A stretch of 10,508 bases of DNA from an uncultured Clostridia bacterium (GTDB lineage: Bacteria > Bacillota > Clostridia > Lachnospirales > CAG-274), in the NCBI GenBank assembly GCA_910579745.1, contig CAJTVH010000070.1, forward strand, positions 1 through 10,508, given 5' to 3'. The notes beneath the pieces are model-generated. The model made no database searches and was not told where the DNA came from. It worked only from the letters and a program-made list of their open reading frames with translations. Positions 4,648 through 10,508 of this stretch are shown here, piece after piece (within the stretch, counting starts at the first letter, position 1; every line of letters begins with the position of its first letter). The translations under genes and the position numbers were made by a program.

Positions 4648-4782
4648 TTAAGCCGTAAACAAAGGCGAAAGCAAATAAAAAAAGCGAAAATCAAAAAAAT
4701 TCTCAAATTTATTTTTCCAATAATCTCAAACTCTGTGATAAGCGGAATAATAAAATACATATTTGAAAAAATCTTAGATTAA
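4648..4782 (+). pseudogene. Cassette-2 peptide frame without a start codon
   Basis: An open frame of 44 sense codons plus TAA lies where the 43-aa peptide gene sits in cassette 1. The codon at the expected start, 9 nt after GGAGG of an intact 12-nt Shine-Dalgarno, is TTA. An in-frame TAG lies just upstream, and no ATG, GTG or TTG occurs until a GTG about 30 codons in. The encoded sequence has a very basic first third (SRKQRRKQIKKAKIKKILK) and a hydrophobic remainder (FIFPIISNSVISGIIKYIF). A single G-to-A change from TTG would explain the loss. It could alternatively use a non-standard start; I consider a broken gene more likely. Confidence 0.6.
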
Positions 4783-4825
4783 CGCTTTTACCCTCGATAA
4801 TCCCACAATTATCGAGGAATCTCTT
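4692..4825 (-). ncRNA. Predicted antisense RNA 2 opposing the cassette-2 peptide frame
   Basis: Predicted from the promoter at 4832-4860, with a start near 4825 and a 10-bp hairpin at 4817-4792 as its first structure, matching cassette 1. The 3' end is uncertain: only an AT-only stem (bases 4693-4716), followed on the minus strand by T-rich sequence, could serve as terminator. The left coordinate is therefore a guess. Confidence 0.4.
4792..4817. repeat. Hairpin downstream of cassette-2 peptide frame
   Basis: CCTCGATAAT (4792-4801) is perfectly complementary to ATTATCGAGG (4808-4817), with a 6-nt loop CCCACA. Neither side carries a clear T-run. It is positionally equivalent to the hairpin at 4204-4222 but unrelated in sequence, so structure rather than sequence is conserved. 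Confidence 0.7.
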
Positions 4826-4831
4826 AAAAAG

Positions 4832-4860
4832 ATTTTAATATATAACGGCTCTTTTGTCAA
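4832..4860 (-). promoter_or_regulatory. Antisense sigma-A promoter, cassette 2
   Basis: On the minus strand a perfect TTGACA (4860-4855) and TAAAAT (4837-4832) are separated by exactly 17 nt, with a predicted start near 4825. Orientation and placement are the same as the cassette-1 antisense promoter: directly 5' of the membrane-peptide ATG and pointing back into the peptide frame. Confidence 0.7.
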
Positions 4861-4864
4861 GTAT

Positions 4865-5183
4865 ATGAAAAAACTATCTAGAGCGTATCTGAAAACTATC
4901 ATAAACTATTAGTTACATATGCAAAATATCCAAAAAATTATTAAAAAATAAACGAAAATGGTTCAATTTCGTTTTATTTTTTATAATTTTTTGTGCATAT
5001 TTTAGTTTTCAGATACGCTCTAATAAAACAAAGAATATTTTATACCTTGTTTATTTACTGTTTTTTATCATCATAGGTATATTGGCGGCAATATTTTTAA
5101 ACTGGCTTTTTATTATCGCCGTAATAGGAAACATTCCCGCGCTAATAATAACAATAAAAGATTTTCGGAAAGGAGAATTTTAA
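4865..5183 (+). pseudogene. Membrane-peptide gene of cassette 2, split by a MITE
   Basis: As it stands, the ATG at 4865 reads 15 codons, runs into the MITE and stops at TAG. Joining 4865-4880 to 5023-5183, that is removing the 140-bp element and one TA, gives an uninterrupted 58-codon frame: MKKLSNKTKN, a long hydrophobic stretch (ILYLVYLLFFIIIGILAAIF, then LNWLFIIAVIG) and a polar end ITIKDFRKGEF. That is probably two membrane segments. It ends two bases before the HTH start. It is the counterpart of the 34-aa peptide at 4261-4365. The exact restoration of frame is direct evidence that this was a real gene before insertion. Confidence 0.75.
4881..5020. mobile_element. 140-bp foldback MITE with TA target duplication
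   Basis: Perfect 17-bp terminal inverted repeats begin GAGCGTATCTGAAAACT (4881-4897) and end at 5004-5020. Both ends are flanked by TA (4879-4880 and 5021-5022). Internal arms continue the pairing imperfectly (ATATGCA near 4917 with TGCATAT near 4994, and CGAAA with TTTCG around a short centre near 4960), so the whole element can fold into one long hairpin. It has no coding capacity. A TA duplication fits mobilisation by an IS630/Tc1-mariner-type or IS5-group (IS427-like) transposase supplied elsewhere; the parent cannot be named from this window. Confidence 0.88.
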
Positions 5184-5185
5184 TA

Positions 5186-5407
5186 TTGTCTGAAGTTGAT
5201 ATTTACTTAAAAAACATTAAAACAAATATTAAAAAAATAAGGCTTGAGAAAAATATTACAAGACCAAATCTTTCAGCGTTAAGCGGTGTGCCTTTGCGCA
5301 CAATCGAAAATATAGAAAGCGATAAACTGTCAACTGACCCAAAAATAACCACGCTTCTAAAAATCGCCGATGCCTTAGAAATAACTATTAATGATTTATA
5401 CCTATAA
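5186..5407 (+). CDS. Small Xre/Cro-family HTH regulator (cassette 2)
   Basis: 73 aa. It is a single HTH domain with a short N-terminal extension: helix 2 is TRPNLSALSG (25-34), the recognition helix VPLRTIENIES (35-45), and the closing helix LLKIADALEITINDLYL. TTG 5186 is chosen because AAGGAG lies about 10 nt upstream and the preceding membrane-peptide frame ends two bases before. It is a paralogue of the protein at 4362-4538 but differs in the recognition helix (L for K, NIES for DLER). That parallels the different palindromes in P1 and P2, so it probably recognises ACCTT-AC-AAGGT. The frame is intact even though both upstream members of its cassette are damaged. A plus-strand terminator follows. 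Confidence 0.85.
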   Translation: MSEVDIYLKNIKTNIKKIRLEKNITRPNLSALSGVPLRTIENIESDKLSTDPKITTLLKIADALEITINDLYL

Positions 5408-5413
5408 CTTCTG

Positions 5414-5440
5414 AAAGGCAAGGTTTTCCTTGCCTTTTAT
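5414..5440 (+). terminator. Rho-independent terminator of cassette 2
   Basis: AAAGGCAAGG (5414-5423) and CCTTGCCTTT (5428-5437) form a 10-bp stem with a TTTT loop, ending in TTTTAT on the plus strand. On the minus strand the stem is followed by CAGAAG, so phage transcription arriving from gpV should not stop here. It abuts the convergent gpV stop codon. Confidence 0.8.
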
Positions 5441-5814
5441 CTCTCAATTATATTAACCTTTTTCCCCGCGATATTTATTTCTCCTTTATCACATATAATA
5501 TCAAGAAGCTTTTCCTTTTTATCATACCTCAAAACAGTACCGTCGTTAAAATCCACATAAGCCTTGTTTTTATCATCCTGTGACGGTAATCTGTTATCGG
5601 CGTAAAACGACCCTACAATAAACCCCGTACCATTTTCATCATAAATACAAACAACCCTTTCATTAATTTCAGGCATATAATATACTTTACCCGAAAGAGT
5701 AAAAGGTACAACAATAAACAAATCCCCTGAAACGCTGTTCTGCCTGTCAGGGAATAAAACTCTCGCCGTACCCTTCTTTTCATTGACAGAAGAAACCTTT
5801 CCTACTTTAATCAT
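5437..5814 (-). CDS. gpV/gp45-like baseplate spike (OB-fold) protein, short form
   Basis: 125 aa. Residues 1-75 match the baseplate assembly protein V OB-fold: MIKVGKVSSVNEKKGTARVL (1-20), VPFTLSGKVYYMPEINERVV (36-55), GTGFIVGSFYAD (62-73). Then comes a short beta-repeat segment, FNDGTVLRYDKKEKLLDIIC and GEINIAGKKVNII, the beginning of the trimeric spike helix. Family members usually continue to a C-terminal apex with an HxH (HTHGG-like) metal site; that is absent here. The protein stops exactly where the islet begins, so truncation by the islet is possible. ATG 5814 is supported by GGAGGG 6 nt upstream, and its first base is the last base of the gpD stop. Confidence 0.85.
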   Translation of the reverse strand: MIKVGKVSSVNEKKGTARVLFPDRQNSVSGDLFIVVPFTLSGKVYYMPEINERVVCIYDENGTGFIVGSFYADNRLPSQDDKNKAYVDFNDGTVLRYDKKEKLLDIICDKGEINIAGKKVNIIER

Positions 5815-6824
5815 TAATATCCCTCCAGACATTTTCTTAAATTCAGCGTCACAACATAACCGCTTCTTGATATACTGTGCTTACAAGTTGTAATATTATA
5901 CTTTCCGTCAAATTTATAAAATCCTTTTAAATTAATATTAATCCCCGCGAAATAAATTATATCTCCTTTCAGTTTAACGCTTGCCGTCCATTCTTTTTTG
6001 TTTTGCTCTCTCAGTCTCGCTTTCGCCTTGCGGTTATAGTCTATCGTGTCCCTTTCGCTGTTAAATTTCTCCTGAAGCCTTAAAATTTTTTTAACATTTC
6101 CCATATCAGGGGCTTTAAATATTCCCGTATAAGTCTTGTCCGTTTTGCTGTCGAAATATTTAATCTCACAGCCCCCGTAAATATTTTTAGCGCTCCGTTT
6201 AAAAGACGGATAACCGTAAAAATAACTTTTTCCGGCCTCTAAAGTTGCCGACGGAGGCAGAGTGTCATATTTAGCCTCGTCAAAAATAACAAGTTGTTTA
6301 CCGCTTATTTTAATAGCGAGTCCTTCCGCTTTGCAAAGTTTCTCAAGATATGATAAATCAGATTCGTTACTTTGCTCTGACTTATCATACTTAGGGTCAA
6401 TATCGCTTTCAAAAACAAGAGATAAATCCGCCTTTTTCGCTATATCATTGGCAATAACTGACAACTTAACATTTTCCCATGTCTTATAATTTTTCTCATC
6501 TCTTATACTTGAGAAAATAGGAACAGCGACAGCGTTTAAAGTCAGTTTCGTAACACTGTAATTAATATCGTCGATTTCAAAAGACCCTAATTTAATACTC
6601 CTGTTGTCGTTCGCTTTATTCCAGTTACAAACTGAAATCTCAGCCGTGAGAATGTCCCCCGTCTCAGGAAAAAATTTATTAGACCAAAATCTGTCCTTAT
6701 CCGATAAAACCACTGAAACATCGTCCGTAAAATCCGTATTGTCAGAATATGTAAAGCTTTCCACATATTCCGATATGTCAGCCCCCCTGAAATTTACTTT
6801 AACCTTACACCGCCTTGACATCAT
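5814..6824 (-). CDS. Phage late control D-like tail hub protein (gpD/gp27-like)
   Basis: 336 aa, typical for the family (Phage_GPD). The product forms the trimeric hub joining tail tube to spike. Seen: N-terminal KVKVNFRGADISEYVESFTY, a SYSDNT-like strand leading into DFTDDVSVVLSDKDRFW (32-48), and the hallmark QSNESDLSYLEKLCKAEGLA (151-170), where a cell of 'E.d..yL..l....G' marks the hub domain. A late KARLREQNKKEWTASVKLKG segment precedes the final beta domain (FYKFDGKYNITTCKHSIS). ATG at 6824 has GGAGGG 10 nt upstream; an adjacent ATG (6821) is also possible. It overlaps the LysM gene by 4 nt and gpV by one base. Confidence 0.92.
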   Translation of the reverse strand: MMSRRCKVKVNFRGADISEYVESFTYSDNTDFTDDVSVVLSDKDRFWSNKFFPETGDILTAEISVCNWNKANDNRSIKLGSFEIDDINYSVTKLTLNAVAVPIFSSIRDEKNYKTWENVKLSVIANDIAKKADLSLVFESDIDPKYDKSEQSNESDLSYLEKLCKAEGLAIKISGKQLVIFDEAKYDTLPPSATLEAGKSYFYGYPSFKRSAKNIYGGCEIKYFDSKTDKTYTGIFKAPDMGNVKKILRLQEKFNSERDTIDYNRKAKARLREQNKKEWTASVKLKGDIIYFAGININLKGFYKFDGKYNITTCKHSISRSGYVVTLNLRKCLEGY

Positions 6825-7048
6825 TTCATGTCAGCCCTCCATTTAGGAATTTGATAATCTTCTTTAGGGTTCAAATCTTCTGTAATCTCCGGTATATTTA
6901 AAACAATTCCCGCCGGGAAAACAGCCTCTTCCCTATACTTGAAATTCGCCTTAATAAGCTTGTCAATATATTTCTCATTTCCATAAACTTTAAGGGACAC
7001 GCTGTCCCACATATCCCCCTGAATAGTTGTGTAAGTTTTATCACTCAT
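6821..7048 (-). CDS. Phage tail protein X / small LysM-domain tail protein
   Basis: 75 aa. It resembles P2 gpX: a single LysM-like domain with TTIQGDMWDSVSLKVYGNEK (7-26), LIKANF (31-36) and FPAGIVLNIPEI (44-55), followed by a short polar tail. In contractile phages this small protein acts at the tube-hub junction, between tape measure and hub assembly. That agrees with its place between the tape measure gene and gpD. It overlaps both neighbours (8 nt with the tape measure gene, 4 nt with gpD), so translation is probably coupled. The ribosome binding site (AAAGGCGAG) is weaker than those of its neighbours. Confidence 0.9.
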   Translation of the reverse strand: MSDKTYTTIQGDMWDSVSLKVYGNEKYIDKLIKANFKYREEAVFPAGIVLNIPEITEDLNPKEDYQIPKWRADMK

Positions 7049-10000
7049 TTGAAAGTCTCGCCTTTCTCTCGTTATTTTGATTAATAATATCCATAATCAT
7101 CTCAGCCAGTTCCTCACCGCTCTCCCTCATGGCTTTATTAATCAGGTTCTTTAAATTATCGGTATCTTTATTATTAGCTCCGTCAACCTTAATCTCATTG
7201 TTAATTGTCACTGAAACACTTGAGTTGTTATTTGTGGTATTTGAGGGCCTGACAATTCTCTCAGGCGTCATTCCCTCGTTTTCCCTTAGCCTGTCAAAAA
7301 TATTAACGGCTGAAACAGACGCGGCAAGGGTATCTTTAATTCTGCCTATATTAGTAAAAATATTTCCTGTCTCAAGGGCGGTAAATACCTTTCTGCCCCT
7401 CGCTCCCGTTATAAGCTCCGCCCCTTTTTCCCCCGCTATAAACGTGTCGGGGGTATATTCCGTGCCCGTAGCGAAACCTTTAGGTTTTCCTATGGAAAAA
7501 AGCGTCTCCATCGCCGACGATACAGTCGATGACACGGCTAAACCGACATTAAGTTTGCCGTCTACCGTAAACTTATTAAAAATCGCCGATACTTTTTTCT
7601 CCGCCTGCCTTTTGGCGGCGTTCGCCGAGCTTTCAAGAGCCTGCTCGTCCAGATTCGCTTTGGCGTTCACCGTTAAATTTGTGTTGTACGGATTCGCCCC
7701 TATTTTAGACACTTTGCCCGAAGCCTCCTTTTTATTGTTTTCAATGGAAGCGTTAAAGGCTCCTTGATTTAAACTCGTTTTCGCTTTTATTGTTAAATTA
7801 GCGTCAACAGGATTTTTAAATAAATCGGCGGTATTAATTCCCTCCGCAAGAGACGGCGGCGTATATTTTTTATCTCCGTTATAATATTGAGCTACTTGAC
7901 TGTATTCCGGAGGCTTATCATATGGAATATAATATTTTTCCCTAAGTTTATCCGTTCTTTTTCTCTTCTGTTCCTCAAAACCTACGTATAGCATATTCAG
8001 CCATGATGTAGAGTCAGGGTCATATATTTCTTCGATTAATTTTTGATTTTTCTCATTTATCTCCATTTTCTTCCCAACTTCTTTATATAAATTTTGAATA
8101 TCGGGAAATAGTATATCGTCAATTTCATTTACTTTATCTAAACTTTTATTTACCGCGTTTATATTGTCTGTTAGACTCTTGGGAATTTCTTCATGATTAG
8201 TAATATACTCATCTTTAATCGCAGCAAGCTCAATTTGCTGTTTTTTTAAATAATTCAGCTCACTAATAGCGCCTTCTCTCAGTTCCTCTATATTTGATAA
8301 GTCTAAAAAACTCATACCAAAATTATTTAACGCCTCTGTGGGTAAATCCATAAGTGTTTTCCGAGAGTTTTCAGGGTCTTCGGCAGCTCGCTGTATTGCC
8401 ATGGTTCTATTTGTCCGTGCTTGACTTAACGCCGAGGAATATGTGTTTTCTATCGTGTCCATCGCAAAATCCATAGTTCCCGTATTTGCGGCTGTCTTTG
8501 TGTTTTGATATTCTATCATAATTTTTTTTAATTGTTCATTATACTCTTTTGTATCTCTTCCATAAGCGCGCGCTAAGAGATTTTCCTGTGCGGAATAACG
8601 GTCCCTTGCCGCCGTATTCAGCGTTTCTGTCATCTCACGCGCTTCTTTCATAATTTCATCATAAGTTTCTTTAGTAAGACTTCCCCCATTTAAAGCCGCC
8701 TTTTCCTGAGCCTTTAATTTAAGTGAACCCATTTTTGTCTCATATTCCGACTGCGCTAAACCCGCTTTTATATTTTCTGATTCTTGTATAAGCCTCGCTA
8801 TTTCCTCCGATTCATTTATATCAAGTACGTTATCTTTTAATCCTTTGTTTATAGCTTCTTTAATCTGAACACCTTTATTATATAATTCTTGAGAAGCATT
8901 ATCATATAACGCTTTAACCGCTCCTTGAACTTCCTCGTTGCCCTCAAACAATCCCCAGTCAGTTCTAAACGCTTCCTCAAAATACTTTCTGCTTTCCGCT
9001 ATATATTCATCAATACTATCTTTATAGCTTTGCTGCTCGTCTAAACTAAGGGTCATTCCTACAGAAACTTTCCAATTAAATTTTTCAATCTCATCAAGAG
9101 TCGCTTTTGTTTTTTCTCTTATTTCTCCTAAAACATCAAATTTCTTAAGCTGCTCTTGTAACTTTTCAAGATTTCCTCCTTTTACAATTTGTTTAGCAAC
9201 ACTATCGATTTGCTCCGCTGATAACGCAATATCACCGAAATGCTCTTTAAAATTTGTTTCTTTAGCTTGCTCCCAAGCCGTTTTTACCGCCGCTCCCAAA
9301 CCTATAATCACCTCTATAAGCAACAAAAGGGGGTTTGCTTGGGCAGCTGACGTAAGCCCTTTTACCGCTATCGTTATACCTTTAACTTTTTCCGCTATTT
9401 TAGCGGTGACAAAAGCTCCGCCGGCCGCCGCTATACCTATTTTTATTTTATCAAAATTACTGACAACCCACTCAAAAACAGGTTTTAAACCGTTCCAAAT
9501 TTCTTTTCCCTTTTTCACTAAAGATTTTACAAATCCGGCGATTTTAGCGCCAAGTCCCGGAAGAGCGTCCGCTATACTTCTTATAATAGGCGTGATAGTC
9601 GGCTCCAATTCTTTCATAATCTGAATTTTCATATCGTCTGAGGCCGACCCCAATATGGCGAGCGCCCCGCCTAACGTATCGTTCATGGCTTCCGCCATTT
9701 TCTCAAGCGCCCCCGATGAGTTTTCCATTTCCTCCTGAAGCTCAATAAGCTCTCTTTTTCCGCCCTCTGTAAAGGTTTCATATCCTGACAATAGAGCTCT
9801 AAAAGCTGTTTCCTGTGTTTTTCCCCCTATCATCTGGATATATAAATCTCTTTCAGCATCTGTCTTTAAACTTTTTAATTTATCGCTAACTTCGGCAATC
9901 ACATTTGTAATACCTTTAAATTCTCCGGTTGTCGTATCATAGGCATTAACACCAAGAGCTTTCATAGCTTTGGCACTTTCACCGCTTTTCTTTGTTAAAT

Positions 10001-10508
10001 TGGTTAATACGGATGTAAGGCTGTTTCCCGCTTCTGAGCCTTTAATACCTCTGTTGGCAAGAACGCCTAAAATAGCGGCGCTCTCTTTAAGAGGCGTGTT
10101 TAAACCCTTAAACTTTCCGCCGACTCCAATATAAGCCTCCATAAGCTGTGTAGCCGTCTGATTTGACTTATTGTTCGCCTGCGCCGCCACGTCTAAATAT
10201 GTGCTGAGCTGGTCTACGCTTAAACCCATGGCTGACATAGAATCGGTTACAAGGTCTGAGGTCATGGCGAGGTCCGCCCCTGACGCCTCCGAAAGTCTTA
10301 ATACTGGCATAAGACCGCTTATGCTCTGATTTGTGTCCCACCCCGCCAAAGACATATACCCTAAAGCGTCAGCGGCTTCCTTTGCCGTTTTCGTCGTTTT
10401 CTTTCCCGCCTCCAAAGCGGCGTTCTCAAGAGCCTTATATTCCTTTGACGTTTTGGACACTCCCGCTATAGCTCCCGTATTAGCTATACTCTGCTGAAAG
10501 TCCTTATA
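7041..10508 (-). CDS. Phage tail tape measure protein (N-terminus beyond the right edge)
   Basis: 1155 residues are visible and the frame is open to the window edge, so the GTG at 10460 is internal. It sets tail length and is ejected through the tube. Visible residues 1-270 match the TP901/PhageMin_Tail core (SKTSKEYKALENAALEAGKK, AADALGYMSLAGWD, LVTDSMSAMGLSVDQLSTYL, ILGVLANRGIKGSEAGNSLT). Near 353-369 and 389-411 are hydrophobic segments (IKIGIAAAGGAFVTAKIAEK; PLLLLIEVIIGLGAAVKTAW). Residues ~413-890 are charged, helical and coiled-coil-like. Then come two 40-aa repeats starting with NP at 899 and 939, the family C-terminal motif GFATGTEYTPDTFIAGEKGA near 1010, and a Ser/Asn-rich tail. It overlaps the LysM gene by 8 nt. 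Confidence 0.95.
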   Translation of the reverse strand, partial: YKDFQQSIANTGAIAGVSKTSKEYKALENAALEAGKKTTKTAKEAADALGYMSLAGWDTNQSISGLMPVLRLSEASGADLAMTSDLVTDSMSAMGLSVDQLSTYLDVAAQANNKSNQTATQLMEAYIGVGGKFKGLNTPLKESAAILGVLANRGIKGSEAGNSLTSVLTNLTKKSGESAKAMKALGVNAYDTTTGEFKGITNVIAEVSDKLKSLKTDAERDLYIQMIGGKTQETAFRALLSGYETFTEGGKRELIELQEEMENSSGALEKMAEAMNDTLGGALAILGSASDDMKIQIMKELEPTITPIIRSIADALPGLGAKIAGFVKSLVKKGKEIWNGLKPVFEWVVSNFDKIKIGIAAAGGAFVTAKIAEKVKGITIAVKGLTSAAQANPLLLLIEVIIGLGAAVKTAWEQAKETNFKEHFGDIALSAEQIDSVAKQIVKGGNLEKLQEQLKKFDVLGEIREKTKATLDEIEKFNWKVSVGMTLSLDEQQSYKDSIDEYIAESRKYFEEAFRTDWGLFEGNEEVQGAVKALYDNASQELYNKGVQIKEAINKGLKDNVLDINESEEIARLIQESENIKAGLAQSEYETKMGSLKLKAQEKAALNGGSLTKETYDEIMKEAREMTETLNTAARDRYSAQENLLARAYGRDTKEYNEQLKKIMIEYQNTKTAANTGTMDFAMDTIENTYSSALSQARTNRTMAIQRAAEDPENSRKTLMDLPTEALNNFGMSFLDLSNIEELREGAISELNYLKKQQIELAAIKDEYITNHEEIPKSLTDNINAVNKSLDKVNEIDDILFPDIQNLYKEVGKKMEINEKNQKLIEEIYDPDSTSWLNMLYVGFEEQKRKRTDKLREKYYIPYDKPPEYSQVAQYYNGDKKYTPPSLAEGINTADLFKNPVDANLTIKAKTSLNQGAFNASIENNKKEASGKVSKIGANPYNTNLTVNAKANLDEQALESSANAAKRQAEKKVSAIFNKFTVDGKLNVGLAVSSTVSSAMETLFSIGKPKGFATGTEYTPDTFIAGEKGAELITGARGRKVFTALETGNIFTNIGRIKDTLAASVSAVNIFDRLRENEGMTPERIVRPSNTTNNNSSVSVTINNEIKVDGANNKDTDNLKNLINKAMRESGEELAEMIMDIINQNNERKARLSNE

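Noticed and set aside
4542..4760. Minus-strand open frame of about 72 codons, hydrophobic, opposite the cassette-2 promoter and peptide frame
   Set aside because: It overlaps a strong promoter, a Shine-Dalgarno and a terminator on the other strand, has no ribosome binding site, and its hydrophobicity follows from AT-rich complementary sequence.
4881..5020. Prophage attachment site or tRNA-derived repeat
   Set aside because: The perfect inverted termini, TA flanks and exact repair of a gene on removal identify a MITE; no tRNA-like sequence was seen.
7129..7767. Plus-strand open frame of 212 codons inside the tape measure gene
   Set aside because: It is opposite a certain phage gene with clear family motifs, has no plausible ribosome binding site, and reads as a low-complexity shadow.

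Overview
The window holds the tail, baseplate and fibre module of a P2-like (contractile-tail, myovirus-type) prophage. All phage genes are on the minus strand. The host looks like a low-GC Firmicute, probably a clostridium: strong AAGGAGG-type ribosome binding sites, several TTG/GTG starts, AT-rich intergenic DNA and near-consensus sigma-A promoters. Genus cannot be told from the sequence, nor whether this is a complete prophage or a tail-derived particle.

In the direction of transcription (right to left): a tape measure protein entering from beyond the right edge (7041-10508), a LysM tail protein X (6821-7048), a gpD/gp27-like hub (5814-6824), a short gpV-like spike (5437-5814), then after a 2.2 kb interruption a gpU-like tail terminator (2812-3231), gpW/gp25 wedge (2486-2812), gpJ (1378-2502), gpI (825-1385) and a tail-collar fibre protein leaving by the left edge (1-798). 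Within each of the two blocks the genes overlap or nearly touch and are translationally coupled.

The interruption (about 3250-5440) is visibly more AT-rich and is an accessory islet. Nearest gpU is a hicA-hicB toxin-antitoxin operon (3298-3907) on the phage strand, with its own promoter, operator-like palindrome and terminator. Next, on the opposite strand, lie two diverged copies of one cassette of about 0.6-0.85 kb (3977-4582 and 4563-5440). Each copy has: a sigma-A promoter whose 17-nt spacer contains a palindrome; a 12-nt perfect anti-16S Shine-Dalgarno at the predicted 5' end of the mRNA; a ~44-codon peptide reading frame; a hairpin; a minus-strand promoter aimed back at the peptide frame; a small hydrophobic membrane peptide; an Xre/Cro-family HTH protein; and a terminator that works only in the plus direction. 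I read this as a candidate type I-like (peptide plus antisense RNA) module with a linked repressor, duplicated in tandem. I do not recognise it as a named system.

The second cassette is decaying. Its peptide frame has no usable start codon, and its membrane-peptide gene is split by a 140-bp foldback MITE with 17-bp perfect terminal inverted repeats and a TA duplication. Removing the MITE plus one TA restores an intact 58-codon frame exactly.

The islet interrupts the late tail operon: the hicB terminator faces the direction of late transcription ahead of gpU. Late genes to the left therefore need read-through, antitermination or another promoter, and any late transcript crossing the islet is antisense to both cassettes.
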